This document shows, piece by piece, positions 1 through 11,515 of a stretch of DNA of 64,000 bases. The notes below the pieces were generated by a model. The model ran no database searches, had not been told where the DNA came from, and saw only the letters and a program-made list of their open reading frames with translations. This DNA is from Diphasiastrum complanatum (Eukaryota > Streptophyta > Lycopodiopsida > Lycopodiales > Lycopodiaceae): the NCBI GenBank assembly GCA_029204225.1, contig CM055106.1, positions 33,328,361 to 33,392,360 of the forward strand, read 5' to 3'. Within the stretch, counting starts at the first letter, position 1. Every line of letters starts with the position of its first letter. The position numbers and the translations under genes were made by a program.

Positions 1-223
1 CTCACCATCTAGCTCAATATGCCATTTGGCATTATATTTTAAGTATGATCAATATGAAAACACATTAAAGTTTTTATAGTGAAATTCATTCACAAGATTT
101 CATAAAGTTTTAAGAATATAAAAATTTCGAAGAAATTTCTTTTTTACCACATGTCCAATCAAACTTTTCTACACATTTCCATGTATGGCAGATTACTTGC
201 CCCAAGAAACATAGTTAAATTAT

Positions 224-315
224 TTGCCACGCGTGGCAAATGTCCAGACAAGTCTTTGTAACTATTGCCATGCGTGGCAAATATCTAGAAAAGTGATTAT
301 TGCCACATGTGGTAC
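224..315. repeat. Three spaced palindromic motifs
   Basis: A perfect 16-bp palindrome (TTGCCACGCGTGGCAA, 224-239) is followed by a near copy at 265-280 (TTGCCATGCGTGGCAA) and a weaker one at 300-315. Spacings are 41 and 35 bp, with similar linkers (tgtccagacaag, tatctagaaaag). This could be a degenerate short tandem array or a clustered protein-binding site; nothing nearby shows a gene that it would control. Confidence 0.5.
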
Positions 316-2084
316 TACCATGCATTGCAAATTGCCTGTTCCAAAAAAAATGTGGTTAAATAATGACTTTGCATGGCTCCACCACGAAAATCAGTTTGGC
401 TTTTTTTAATTTGAAAAAAATATTTTCACGTGGTAGTGTCACATGTGACATTGTCATGCCAAAATATAAAATCCTACTCTTGAGCCCACCCAAACCCATA
501 GTCAACCCATCTTTTATTGACAATGTTGTCGAAAGACATTTGTCATGGATTGGCCATGCGTAGTTGAGCCATGCAAAAGAAAAAAAGGTGAAATCTCAGC
601 TAAGTCCCGAGTTCACGTGTCAAAATGTCCACCTGATATTCTAAGGGAGTGACCGTATTGCATCTCTTACACTAATGTAAAATGGTGTCCATAGTATCAA
701 AAGGCTTGTTGTTTTTTGTAATCTCCTTATGTCCTTGAGATTGGGACCTCTAGATCTCCTTGTTCTACTCAGCAGTTTTACTCAACCAATAGTTGGCATG
801 TGCAGTCACAAATGCAATTACATGCATCGCTTTCTCATTTGATCACATGCCACTATTTGATAGGTTTAGGCTCGCACATGTGATCGGACGTGTCACATTT
901 TTTTGATTCCACATGTTTTTTATATTCGATCATGCTTTTAATTTGAGTTTTCACACATGCGACATCCCATGAAACGTTGATTTTGCTACACATTTGCAAC
1001 TTCGGTCTTTAATCAATATAGTTTGTATAGGTTGGTTAATATTTTCATAAGTTGTTTTTGTAGACTTAATAATTGCATTCTCTTTGAGCTCCCCTTAACC
1101 TCTTTTGATATCACTACCATGAGAATTTGACTGTGATTCAATACTTATTTCCACACTCTCACATGGCTACAATAACTTGAATTCTTATATTATTATCACT
1201 TGAGTATGCTAGTTTTTCTCCTCTATTGTACAACCTCCTCTCACGTTGTAATGGTACCCCAATGTATACTTCCATTATCATGGCCTCATCATTTGGTGAC
1301 ATATTTGATAGTGCCTTAACCAAATTTCAAATGGATGTTGGCATTGAGAAATATATTAACAAGTTTTAAACATCTTTCAATATGTCGTTTGACATAGAGA
1401 GATGTGTCATTGAGCATAAAGATAATTTTTTTAATCTTTCTAGACAATTTTATGATTATCTAAAGAAAACTACAATGTTGATGGATGACCTCAAACGTAT
1501 CTATTTCACTGATTTAGTCTATGCTTAACCACAAGTCAAGCAAAAGAGTGATCTAAGATTCACTAAATCTGTTGAAACGAGTGTTCAAAATACGTCCACC
1601 TACAAACGTTTTTAGCATGATGAGAGCATTGTATTCAATGATATAGAAAAAAAAAACCATACTAGATCTATTGAAGCCACGAAAATTTTAAATCATATGC
1701 ATTGTACCTTGAGTGCACAAGATCCACAATACCAATTTCTTGGACCAAGTGCACAAGTATACACTTGTATGTCCAAGATAGTTGGAAAATCTCTCTCAAG
1801 CATACATTACAGCCTCCATTATATCTTCATGTTCACATCATCTCATGAATCTCCTTGTCACACATCCATCTACAAAAATTTTCAAAATTTGTAGATTCTT
1901 TTACGGTTGGTAATTTACCAAATTCTAAATGGATGACATCTATAAAACATGAAACTTGAGAGTTGATAGGTCCTTATTGAATAGTATTTGATGGATATAG
2001 ATGTATAATACAAAAAATTATCGTTAGTTCATTGGCTAATACAACCACATGTTAATATGAGAAGTGAGACTCAAAAGATTACAA
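316..2084. other. Spacer without recognised gene
   Basis: AT-rich sequence. Translation from an ATG at 1280 gives a short coding-like run that breaks repeatedly (stops by 1370) and resembles nothing I can name. No RNA gene or element ends are visible. Confidence 0.5.
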
Positions 2085-2410
2085 TACTCACAATTACATT
2101 TTTGATAACCACAAGGATTTGTAAAATGCGCATTCTGAGCACATTCAATTCAGAATGCGTATAAACATGTTGCATGAGCACTTTTGAATGTGTTGTCACG
2201 TGGGAATACTTTAAAAGCAACATCCTAGCATTTCATTAAGATCTCTATGTATATTTTGCCTTTTTCTTGACAAAAATCCCCTCAGCATCATACCATTTCA
2301 TTAAGATCTCTATTTATATTTTGCCTTTTTCTTGACAAAAATCCCCTCAGCTTGTTAATGAATGCATCAATACCCAAGAAGCTTTATGATATTTAACAGC
2401 AATCCTTGCA
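2085..2410 (-). pseudogene. Decayed fragment of element gene D (BAH-like)
   Basis: This stretch aligns in the same orientation with 28285-28540, the first exon of gene D in the large element at 20.3-29.1 kb. Shared blocks include acaattacatttttgat, the cagaatgc/ctgaatgc...acatgttgca segment, and the stretch that reads as tgcatcaatacccaagaa here and tgcagcaatacccatgagt there. No intact frame survives, and the fragment carries an internal 65-bp duplication. It shows that the gene family of the large element is dispersed in this genome. No terminal inverted repeat was found around it, so the rest of the copy is lost or too diverged to see. Confidence 0.6.
2229..2350. repeat. 65-bp tandem duplication
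   Basis: Two nearly identical head-to-tail units begin at 2229 and 2294 (catttcattaagatctcta...). They lie inside the decayed gene D fragment. The duplication is absent from the copy at 28.4 kb, so it arose after the copies separated. Confidence 0.85.
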
Positions 2411-3650
2411 TTTGGTATAGTTTTTTATTCTATTAGGCAAAAAAAAATGCAGGTTTTGCTTATGGGATAATGTCCCTCCCAAGCAAGCTACAAAGAGAGC
2501 TTCACTCCTATTCTCCTTCCGTAACTCACCATCAACCCTCTAGGCTATTTTCTGTTTTCGTCCCTTTTTCAGCCAAGTGTGTGATCACGTTTTATCATAT
2601 TGTAGCATTGGGTTTTGAGATTTGATAGAAATCTCAGGCTTTCACCTCTATATTGGGCAATCAGAATTCGAGCTGATCGCCAGCAATCAGATGGAGATGA
2701 TGATGAGGTATGATTGATCTGATCCACTGCCTAGCTGCAACGATTACTGCTAGATAGAGACTCAGGGAGCTAAGACAGATGGAGGGGACTGGTAGCAGCT
2801 GGGATTAGTCAGCAGGAACATCGACGATCGCTGGTAGCGAGGAACTGGCCTCCCATGGCAGCAAGCTATTTGATCCCGATTAAGAAGGGAATGAGGAAGC
2901 CAACGATGATGGCTGAGAAGGAAATTAGCGATGGCTGGCCTCTTCATGAAAGCAAGCAGCTGTTTGATCTTCCTGATCAAGAAGGCAACAAGGAAGCCAG
3001 CAATGGTTATCAGTAATGAGAAGCAACGGTTGGGCTTGTGATGGCTGTTAGCTATCGGATCCCTATGAACAAGCCAATGATGAAGATAGCTATGGTTGGT
3101 AGCAAGAAGAGAAATATATTTATGTCCTTTTTAGGTACCAAAACTGTACATAAGGCTATCAGATTACATACGACGTGTGTCATTGTTAGAAACACAATCT
3201 ACTCTACCATGAAACTACGTACTGCATTGTTGGATGACCAGAGTTTCGAGGAAAAGTACTATGGACATCATCGCCACTAGTTACAATTTTGTCCTATACC
3301 CAATTTCGAGTTCTCTGTTCAGGCAGATAGCCACGTGGCATGTTTTGGAGCGTTAATAGTATTGTAATCAACGGCTTTGATTTCATGTGTAAAATAGAAA
3401 ATAGAAAGTTGAAAGCTGCACATTTTCTAAAACTGCAAACCTTATCGTTTCTGCTCGATTCACTGATTGTTCTTTCGCTCAGGTCCACGCAGATTGTTAA
3501 AAAACAGCCACGATGCAGGCATGTAAAGAAGCATCGTTCTTTCATGTAGGAAAGCAGGCGTGCTGGAGGCATGTAAAAAAGCATCGGAGTTTTCGAGCAA
3601 ACAGGCTTTTTTCTCTTTTTTTTCATGAGTTTGCATGCAGAAAAGCAGCT
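2411..3650. other. Spacer, possibly a transcribed leader
   Basis: No supported coding region. From about 2470 the sequence becomes C/T-rich with an acceptor-like cccttttttcag near 2570, then holds loosely repeated segments at 2780-3010 (gcaagcagctgtttgatctt type). This composition resembles a plant 5' leader or non-coding transcript more than the surrounding AT-rich DNA, but no ORF follows it. Confidence 0.3.
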
Positions 3651-3835
3651 GAGCGGTTTTTAGGATGATAGAAGCTTTTTTTTTTTGGCGTTTTCATATA
3701 GAAAAGCAGCGTAATTGTTGCTAGAAAGGATGAACGGAGTCTGAGCGGTTTTTAGGACGATAGTAGCTTTTTGTTTTGGCCTTTTCATATAGAAAAGCAG
3801 CTTAGTTGTTGGTAGAATGGACGAATGGAGTGACT
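3651..3835. repeat. 92-bp tandem duplication
   Basis: Units start at 3651 and 3743 (gagcggtttttaggatgata / gagcggtttttaggacgata) and continue through a T-rich stretch and cttttcatatagaaaagcag. They are clearly related but diverged. Confidence 0.8.
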
Positions 3836-3930
3836 GGAATTTCGCAGCAGGGGAACGGAGGTTGTTCTTTGTTTGCAAGCAATCGCTGCACGAGATCTCA
3901 GTAGCGTGATTCTATTTTCACAATACGGAT

Positions 3931-4510
3931 CATTCTGCCATTAATTTCCTGCTCCGAGCTGTTCAAACACGAACCTGAATGTGTTTGTCATCATCGTTTT
4001 AGGTGCATCTGGTCAGCGATCAACAGCCTGCACATACGATCTAGCGGAGACGTGCAGCCAATCAGGCTACTGAGCATCGATCATTTTGCCATCAGTTTCC
4101 TGCTCCGAGCTGTTCAAACACACGTTTGAATGTGTTTGTCATCATCGTTTGAAGTGCATTTGATCAGCGATCAACAGCCTACACATACGATCTAGCGGAG
4201 ACGTGCAGCCAATCGGTTTATTGAGCAGAAGTTGAGAGGAAGAAGACGGAGATTTGGAGAGAAGATTTGGAATCAGCCAAACTACAACGACCGGAAATTG
4301 GCAGCTAGAGGACAGAGCTTCTGTATTTGCAAGGAATCAGTGGACGTTTCAGCTTTTTATACGTGCAGCCAATCAGGCTACTGAGCAGAAGTTGAGAGGA
4401 AGAGGACGGAGATTTGGAATTAGCCAGACTACAATGACCAAAAATTGGCAGTCAGAGGACAGAGCTTCTGTATTTGCAAGGAATCAGTGGACGTTTCAGC
4501 TTTTTATCGT
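3931..4510. repeat. Two abutting tandem duplications (151 and 160 bp)
   Basis: The first repeat has a period of 151 bp (units at 3931 and 4082, tttcctgctccgagctgttc). The second has a period of 160 bp (units at 4201 and 4361, acgtgcagccaatc...). The joining motif acgtgcagccaatcaggcta also occurs at about 4050, so the array looks built by successive unequal events. An ORF of 124 codons at 4254-4628 is only the translation of the 160-bp repeat and need not be a gene. Confidence 0.85.
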
Positions 4511-4629
4511 CTATTTTTTTCTATTCTGTCTTTCTTGCAACAACAAGAAGGAGTTTCCAGGTATTTATGTGAAGCTCATCTCGTTCTCTGTATGCACGTG
4601 TTGTGAAAAGTGTAATCATAGTTTCTAAA

Positions 4630-7600
4630 TTGAAGAGCTGAAACAGAGCTATTTTGGCATGGCGTGTTAATCTCAAAACTTAAATTTGTTTTTTGGAAAA
4701 ACATGTAGTCATATGAATTGTTAGTATATAGAGTTCAAGAGACATATCTTGATTCTGTACACGAATAGGATCGCCTGTAGCTGGGACATCGGAGATTTGT
4801 TTAAGGAAGCATAGCTAAACAACACTATCATGGGCAGTGTAGACGAAAAGTGTAGAATGATAAGACAACATACGCTTCTGTATATGCATGTGAGCAGAAT
4901 CGTTGTCTACGAATTAATATTGATATAAAGTAGTTTTAGTTTTAGTTTTCAGAGATGAAGATAGATGTACAATCATTTCATATGCATCAAACCTTGTATT
5001 AAAACATGCATTAGCAACTGCATGCGAACGAGTAGTGCGTTTGTTGGGTAAAATACCAGAGGCAAAAAAGAAGACTTGCCCCTATCTTTTTCATCTTTAC
5101 GTTCAAATTTTTGTATACGTACCCTATGCATATACGTAGTCTATCGATGATCATGCACCCACCCAAGCTTCCGAGCTTCATCTGTCCAGACCACATGAAC
5201 GTTCTTTTGATCAAATGACTGTAAATTGTTATTCTCATGCTACTATTATTGCTCCAAATCTCATAGAATATTCGTCTTAACACCTCCTCTGATACTCATA
5301 CTTCAGAAAGCCAAGTAGATACATAATAATAGTAGTAATACTTAGCTCACACACCAATCATGTCATCAGTCGACGATCTTCAATTTGCTTTCATGTGTTT
5401 TAGAGTTTTAGAGAGTGTGTGTTTTGCACAAAGAGTGCATATAGTTGCTTGTAGGTTCTGAATTGTGACATGAGAATCTGAGATCATGATATGATCATGA
5501 TGAAGTCTTTTGCTTAGTAACTCATGAGCTCAAAGCAGTAGTCAATATAAAAATGATTTATTTTTGCAAACTAATATTCATATTCTAATTGGATGTCTAT
5601 TTTGAAATACTTGTATTGTCATTTTAGATTAACAATACATTAGTTTAGCTTGCACCATGTTAAAAATTCACTATGAGTATGCAAAATATGTATTAAAGCT
5701 TAGAGTTAAGCTAATTATTCATAGAAACTTAAGCTTAAAATATTTAATAATCTAAATAAAAATGAAAACTTAGAGTTTGATTTTTGATAGCTTTTGATAC
5801 ACTCATAGGCTGTAAGAGATTGAAATATGTACGTTGTAAAAATACATAATTATTATTATTAATAAGTGATATCAAAATTTTGAAGTCTTTTTCCAATGAA
5901 TGATAGATTTGGCGACTTGTAAATGAGAATCAGACATCATTTTCAATCTTACTGCAAAATATGTTTGTTTGGATCACTATATGTGAGTCTAGTTATGGGA
6001 CTAGGGCCAGCTCTATGTATGATGACACAATCAGGAGACAAATGTCTTATCAATGACAACCTTCACATACGTGAAGTTATTTTTTATAAAAAAAAAAATT
6101 TATTGTCAATTATCAATTTACTAGATGTGATGATGGAAGCAAGATTCCGTTCCATCAAATTCGAAATTATAAGACGTTGACAAAATTGTATTGTTGAAGT
6201 GATCTGTATGAATGTAACGAAAGGAAACAACTCATCACAATAATAAAACGAATTGAATAATTGACAAAAGTAAATATGAATCAATTTCAAAAATATAGAA
6301 TAAAGAATTTTATTTGAAAAAACAATCTGCGAGCTTTGTAGACTATTTGAAATATGTCATAGCAATTTGCAATTGGCAATTTCGAATTTCATTTATCATA
6401 TGGCATTGGCGTTTGGGAGAAAGGCAAATCTCCTAGTTTATAAATTTGAGAGGCAAATCGCCACCTCTCTTTTTGCCGTCTTACACTTGATCAAATAGAT
6501 GGCTTTCTAACAATTGACTTTTTCTAACAAATGCTAATGTTATGAGAATATTTTAAATATTCTACAAAGCTCTCTCCATGCTTTTCCAAATAAAAAATTT
6601 TAATGATGTGTCTTGCAAAGTGCAATAAAACAAATAGAAAATAAAATCAATAATAATAATTATCAAAAAACATATCACAAACTACAATAATGATGTTTTG
6701 TAACAGAGTCCATTTACATAATAGTAAAATCCAAGTTGTCTTATAGCTCATGGCATTAGTAATTCATTTTTGAATTCATTTCTCATAAATTGAAAGAACA
6801 ACTTGTTTATTCAACAAGAAAAAATAAATAATTTGAGTGTAACTATGTCTCATTGAAAACCAACTGTAATTTATCTTACAAGTATAATCTCATTACTTAT
6901 AAATATTTGTTAGAGAATAAAATGTTTAGCTCTTTTCACAAAGGTATATAAACGCAAGCAATGCTTGAGAAATATGCGTATTCAACGCTGAATGTATCGA
7001 TATTTAAAATTTGCTAGAAATAAATTGCAAAAATATAAAAAACTAAATGAATAGACAATTACAATTCGTAGAACATGTAATAATCCTATAGATCTAGAAC
7101 GAAATGTGGTTGTAATCTACTCACATCCTTTTAAAATAGTTAAAAACATTTCATTTCATATATTCATAGATCTAAAAACGTGTTTAATATTGCTTTGAAC
7201 TTAATCATTAATTACTTGAATTATATGATCTTATCATATTCCCAATAGCATTGGATGGTAAAATTAAACATATTAGATTGTCAGATACCATTGAAAATAC
7301 TACCTAATAGTATTGATGTATAAGAACTATAATCGTAAAGATTTGAGAAACTCTTTCTTGAATTCTTTGTACAAACTCTTTTACCAACAATTTATACTAC
7401 AATAGATGATACCGTTTTTAGGAACACAAGATAGCTCAACACATATCATGGTTCTTCAATGATTTCGAACTTTGAAAAAAAATTCATTTTGAATTTTGAC
7501 ATTCTTTCTGTATCAAAATGAATATAATTTTATATGCAATTGTTATGAGAATCATGTGTATTGCATTTAGAATTCTTATCTATTACAAAATATTGAAAAT

Positions 7601-7960
7601 TATTTTCTGTTTTTTTATTCAAATGTTGTTTTTCTTACAAAATTAAATAAATGATACAATTTCAATGCTATAAATTTTAATTTGTTATTTTAGTACAGAT
7701 CTATTGTTTTTTAATAGCATATAAAATTTTAGATCAAAAAAATTTCCATACGAAATTCGTTCCGTTTGTGCTTTGGCATAGGGCGAATAATATCGATTCG
7801 TAGTCAATGGTGAATAGAAACAATTTTCCAAAAAAAAATAAAAGATTTGTTTGCTTAGAATTGAAAACACACGATCAATTATCTCATAAATAATACAATT
7901 ACAAACGAAACGAACGTTAACTAAAAGACGTAAAATCGTGAAAGAAAATATTTTCCAGAA
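4630..7960. other. AT-rich spacer without recognised gene
   Basis: Strongly AT-rich sequence with only short ORFs and no domain I can identify on either strand. No LTR, inverted repeat or RNA gene is apparent. Confidence 0.5.
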
Positions 7961-9240
7961 GAAAAGAAAACAATTTATGCCATATGTCGATGGATGGTTT
8001 AAAACAAAAGAATATCAAGATGTCAAACGTTTTGTATGGAAATTATCGGACAAATGAAATGTTGTTCTACATGTGGAAGCATGAATTTCTTCAAGAAAGA
8101 ACATAATAATGTTCCACCTTATGCAATAGCTAATACTTTTTGATGGAAATATACATATACAAATGAAGAACAAAAATAGTGGTATACATGCGCTTTATGT
8201 AAAACTTATCCAAATCGAATAAAATACATAGTATTTTCTTCGCCTACGTATCTGCTTTCTCTTTTGAAGGTTGACGTGTCACATTTACAATTGTTATCCA
8301 TAATAGATATTTAAGTAGATGTGACTCGACGCATAAACTCGAAGTTTCTGGATTGCTGTTAATGACTGAACAAAAAAAATTCATCACATTAGAAAATGCA
8401 ATTTTCTCATTTCTGTTTCCATTTGGTCATGGTTATCATGATGGGAAAATAGATAATACATAAAAACGAGAGTTTCTTCATTGTTTTCACCATTTACACT
8501 ATATCCACCTTATTTACTTATAATGTATTAAATACGACAAGCAATCTTGATAACAACAAAGGTGCCGTCTGTTGTCTTGCAAAAAGACATTATCAAATTT
8601 CGTTAATAAACATTCAAATGCAAACAAAGAAGAGATTTTTAGAAATGTTTTGAAATTCACTTTGCCACACAAAATGCTAGACACTCCATCATGGCATAGA
8701 CGGAATTTTTAAGATCTATTAACGATGGTGACATATTGGGGATTACCAGATTTTTTTCTGACATTGACAAACGATGAAACAACTGAATTACGATAGTCAG
8801 AAATCTGACAAATAGAAGAAATAGTGAGAAATTAAAATAGGAATTTCGATTGGAGAAATTGTCCAATTGAATGTCATTGCTGTTTTTCAATAAATTGGAA
8901 TTATTCATGAAAGAATTCATTCTTTCAAAAAGAGCAATTTTAGGACGAATTAAACACTACATGTTACGATACGAGTTCCAAAATCGAGGTTCTGTACATG
9001 CCCATATCATGCTATGAGTTAAAAGAAAAGATGTAAAAAAAATAAGAAATGAAATCGTTGCATTCATTCCTACGAAACTCAATCTAGAAACAAAAAAATT
9101 CGAAATTCCATTAGATCCAGTCAGAAAACAAATATATGAATTAGTCATACGAAAACAAATCCATTATTGTCGATCAGCTTGCGCCATCAAAGCTGATACA
9201 AAAAGAACATAGACCTATAGACTATTTCAAGTCTTGTATG
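7960..9240 (+). pseudogene. Helitron-type Rep (HUH) fragment, decayed
   Basis: Several frames together show the N-terminal Rep region of a Helitron transposase, the enzyme that nicks DNA for rolling-circle transposition. In order I see a Cys-rich stretch (CSTCGSMNFF, about 8068), a FPFGHGYHDG block at about 8416, a PSWHRRNF-DLLTMV block at about 8686, and the hallmark EFQNRGSVHAHIML at 8973-9014 with the paired metal-binding His codons at 8997 and 9003. The region up to about 9180 (DPVRKQIYELV) also fits the family. Stops and frameshifts break it throughout. No helicase domain is present: the fragment is cut off by copia sequence at about 9200. I see no CTRR hairpin end. Confidence 0.75.
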
Positions 9241-10490
9241 CCTTATAGTACTAAATGATATGTTCAACTTGGCAACAATAGCACACAAGCTATCAAAGGT
9301 GAAGGTACAATAAGATTGAGCTTTGCCAATGATCAATGTAAGCTACTTTCAAATGTCCTTTATGTATCGAATCTGTCAACAAATCTGCTCTCTATAAGCA
9401 GAAATACAGATCTAGGACATAAAGTAGAATTTGAATGTGATCAGTGGAAAGTAGTCAATAAGACAGGCAAGATCCTAGCACTCGAAAAGAGGCATGGATA
9501 CATGTATAGATTAAGTCATTGTGTTTCTAACTCTAGTCAGGCTCTTAAAAGTACTTCTATTCAAATCAATAAAAGTTTACTTTGGCATTATAGCAATCCA
9601 TTGTTTTTTATCTCGACTATCCTGATAGAAAAGTCAAATTACTTGTCTGTCAAGACTGTCTAGTCGGTAAATAGGCTAGGATACCATTTAGATCAAGCCA
9701 TTAGCATACTGCTAGAGGATTACTAGATGTTGTACATACAGAATATCTGTGGCCCAATGCAGAATCCTTCACTGAAGGATGCAAAGTATTTTATAGCTTT
9801 TATTGATGAATTTTCTAGAAGGACTATGGTTTATGTTATCAAGAAGAAATCGGAAGCTTTCAATTGCTTCAGAATCTTCAAGGAGCGTGTAGAGAAAGAA
9901 ACTGGTAAGACAATCAAAGCCTTGAGGTCCGACAATGGTGGAGAGTACATCTCTACCGAATTTAAGGAGTACTGCCAGAGCCAAGGCATTGAACAACATC
10001 TTCTCACTCCTTATTCACCTCAGTCGAATGGCTTAGCCGAGAGGAAGAATCGTACCCTTGTTGAGTCAGCTAAGTGCATGCTAGCACACACATCTTTGCC
10101 AAAGAGTTTTTAAGCTGAAGTTGTCTCCACTGTAGTTTACATCCAAAATAGATGTTCGACCAAGGCCCTCTTAGGCAAAACACCACACGAAATTTGGACA
10201 GGATCTAAGACTTCACTGAAGAACCTTCGAGTATTCGAATGCATCGCCTACATGTAGATCCAGAAGGAGACAATGAAGAAATTCAACTTTAGGGTCTCAA
10301 GACCATCCTTATCAGATACTCTTCATCTGACAACACCTACAAGCTGTACGACCTCGATACCCAGCAGACTTTGTTCAACATGGATACAATCTTTATGAAG
10401 GATCAGTTTATCGACTCGAAAGGCAAGGATAAAGTTCCATGTGAACCCTTGACACTTTCCTTTGACACGACAATATGAGCCTCTAGCTCA
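9200..10490 (+). pseudogene. Ty1-copia protease-integrase fragment
   Basis: Begins with NSTQAIKGEGT (about 9276) and LLSNVLYVSNLSTNLLSI, the usual segment between the copia protease and GAG-pre-integrase. The integrase core follows at 9727-10113 with AFIDEFSRR, ALRSDNGGEYIS and NGLAERKNRTLVE, so all three catalytic acidic residues (D, D, E) are visible. After a stop at 10111-10113 the frame continues through YIQNRCSTKA and KTPHEIWTG, then decays to about 10490. RT and RNase H are missing, as are gag and both LTRs. This is a dead internal fragment abutting Helitron sequence on the left and gypsy-type sequence on the right. Confidence 0.88.
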
Positions 10491-10679
10491 AGCGTGCTGA
10501 TAATCAATTAAGACAGAGGACATTTCTCTCTGATCAAGAACCAGACATGGTCAATAGTCAAAGCTCCTGCTGGTTGCAATCTTAGCAATGAAATTATAAT
10601 ACTAATCAATATATTGGTCCTTCAGAGCAATACGCTATCTATGTTGCTGCACAACAACAACAGAACCACTATTTTGTGC

Positions 10680-11515
10680 CAATTTTGAGAATCAAACAAA
10701 GTACTTAATGTAGGGGCTTCCTGGGAAAGTGAGCAGAGAAACATCACCCTACCAATACAACACAAACGGTTTGGTAAAGAGACAACCGTAATAGATGGAG
10801 GTTCAGGAGTTACTCTGATTTCAACAAGCTATGTGCTAAATGGGGCCTTAAAGAGATGAAACCGGTGACTTTTGCTATCAAGCTAGCTGATCTAAAAGCA
10901 TAGTGGAAGACATACTTGTCAAGATTGCTGGAGTCTAGTTTGTCATTACCTTTGTAGTAATGTACTTACCAGATGCACCATCAATTTATCATATTTTATT
11001 GGGACGTCCACGATTATGAGTTGTGCAAGTAATTCATAATTGGGGAACTGGAAAAATTACCTTTGAAAATCGTGAGTGTGCAGTCAAAATTGATCCAATC
11101 ACTTGGACAATCAAACCAGTAGTCCAAAAAGAAGACGATGATTTCTCAACAACTGATCATATTGGTGATCGACTAGTGAAAGCTTTGGGAGCGCACTATG
11201 ACTCTCAAATAGATAATGCTAATTGGAATCAAGCTCTTGCAATTGTGGATTGTACAATAGGATATATGTGTCAACAAAATGCCAATTCAGAGTCGAGCGA
11301 GATTCCTATGCCTGATTGCACTTTGGATACGTCGATCACATTTGATGAATGTGGCATGGATATCAACCGACCCAATTCCAGATCCTATTGAAGATGAATT
11401 CATTCATGTCAGCCATGCCTTGTCTTATGATGAAAATGCAGAACTTACTGATGAGCAGATTTTAAATCATATGGATCAAAACAAGGTTTGGAGTTCTCGA
11501 TATTCTTGATGAACC
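10680..11515 (+). pseudogene. Ty3-type retropepsin fragment
   Basis: Translation shows TVIDGGSGVTLIS (about 10780), the DGGSG active-site loop of gypsy-type aspartic proteases. Downstream YHILLGRPRL and VVQVIHNWGTGKITFENREC (10990-11070) match the second half of the fold. Stops interrupt the part before 11023. The downstream open stretch (11023-11391) is acidic with DDDFSTTDHIGDRLVKALG and has no domain I recognise. No RT follows. Probably a remnant of a Ty3-gypsy polyprotein linker region. Confidence 0.7.

Noticed and set aside
1280-1890. Coding-like run starting MASSFGDIFDSAL
   Set aside because: Breaks after about 30 codons and repeatedly thereafter, with no recognisable domain or partner copy.
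4254-4628. 124-codon ORF
   Set aside because: It is the translation of a 160-bp tandem repeat and shows no domain.
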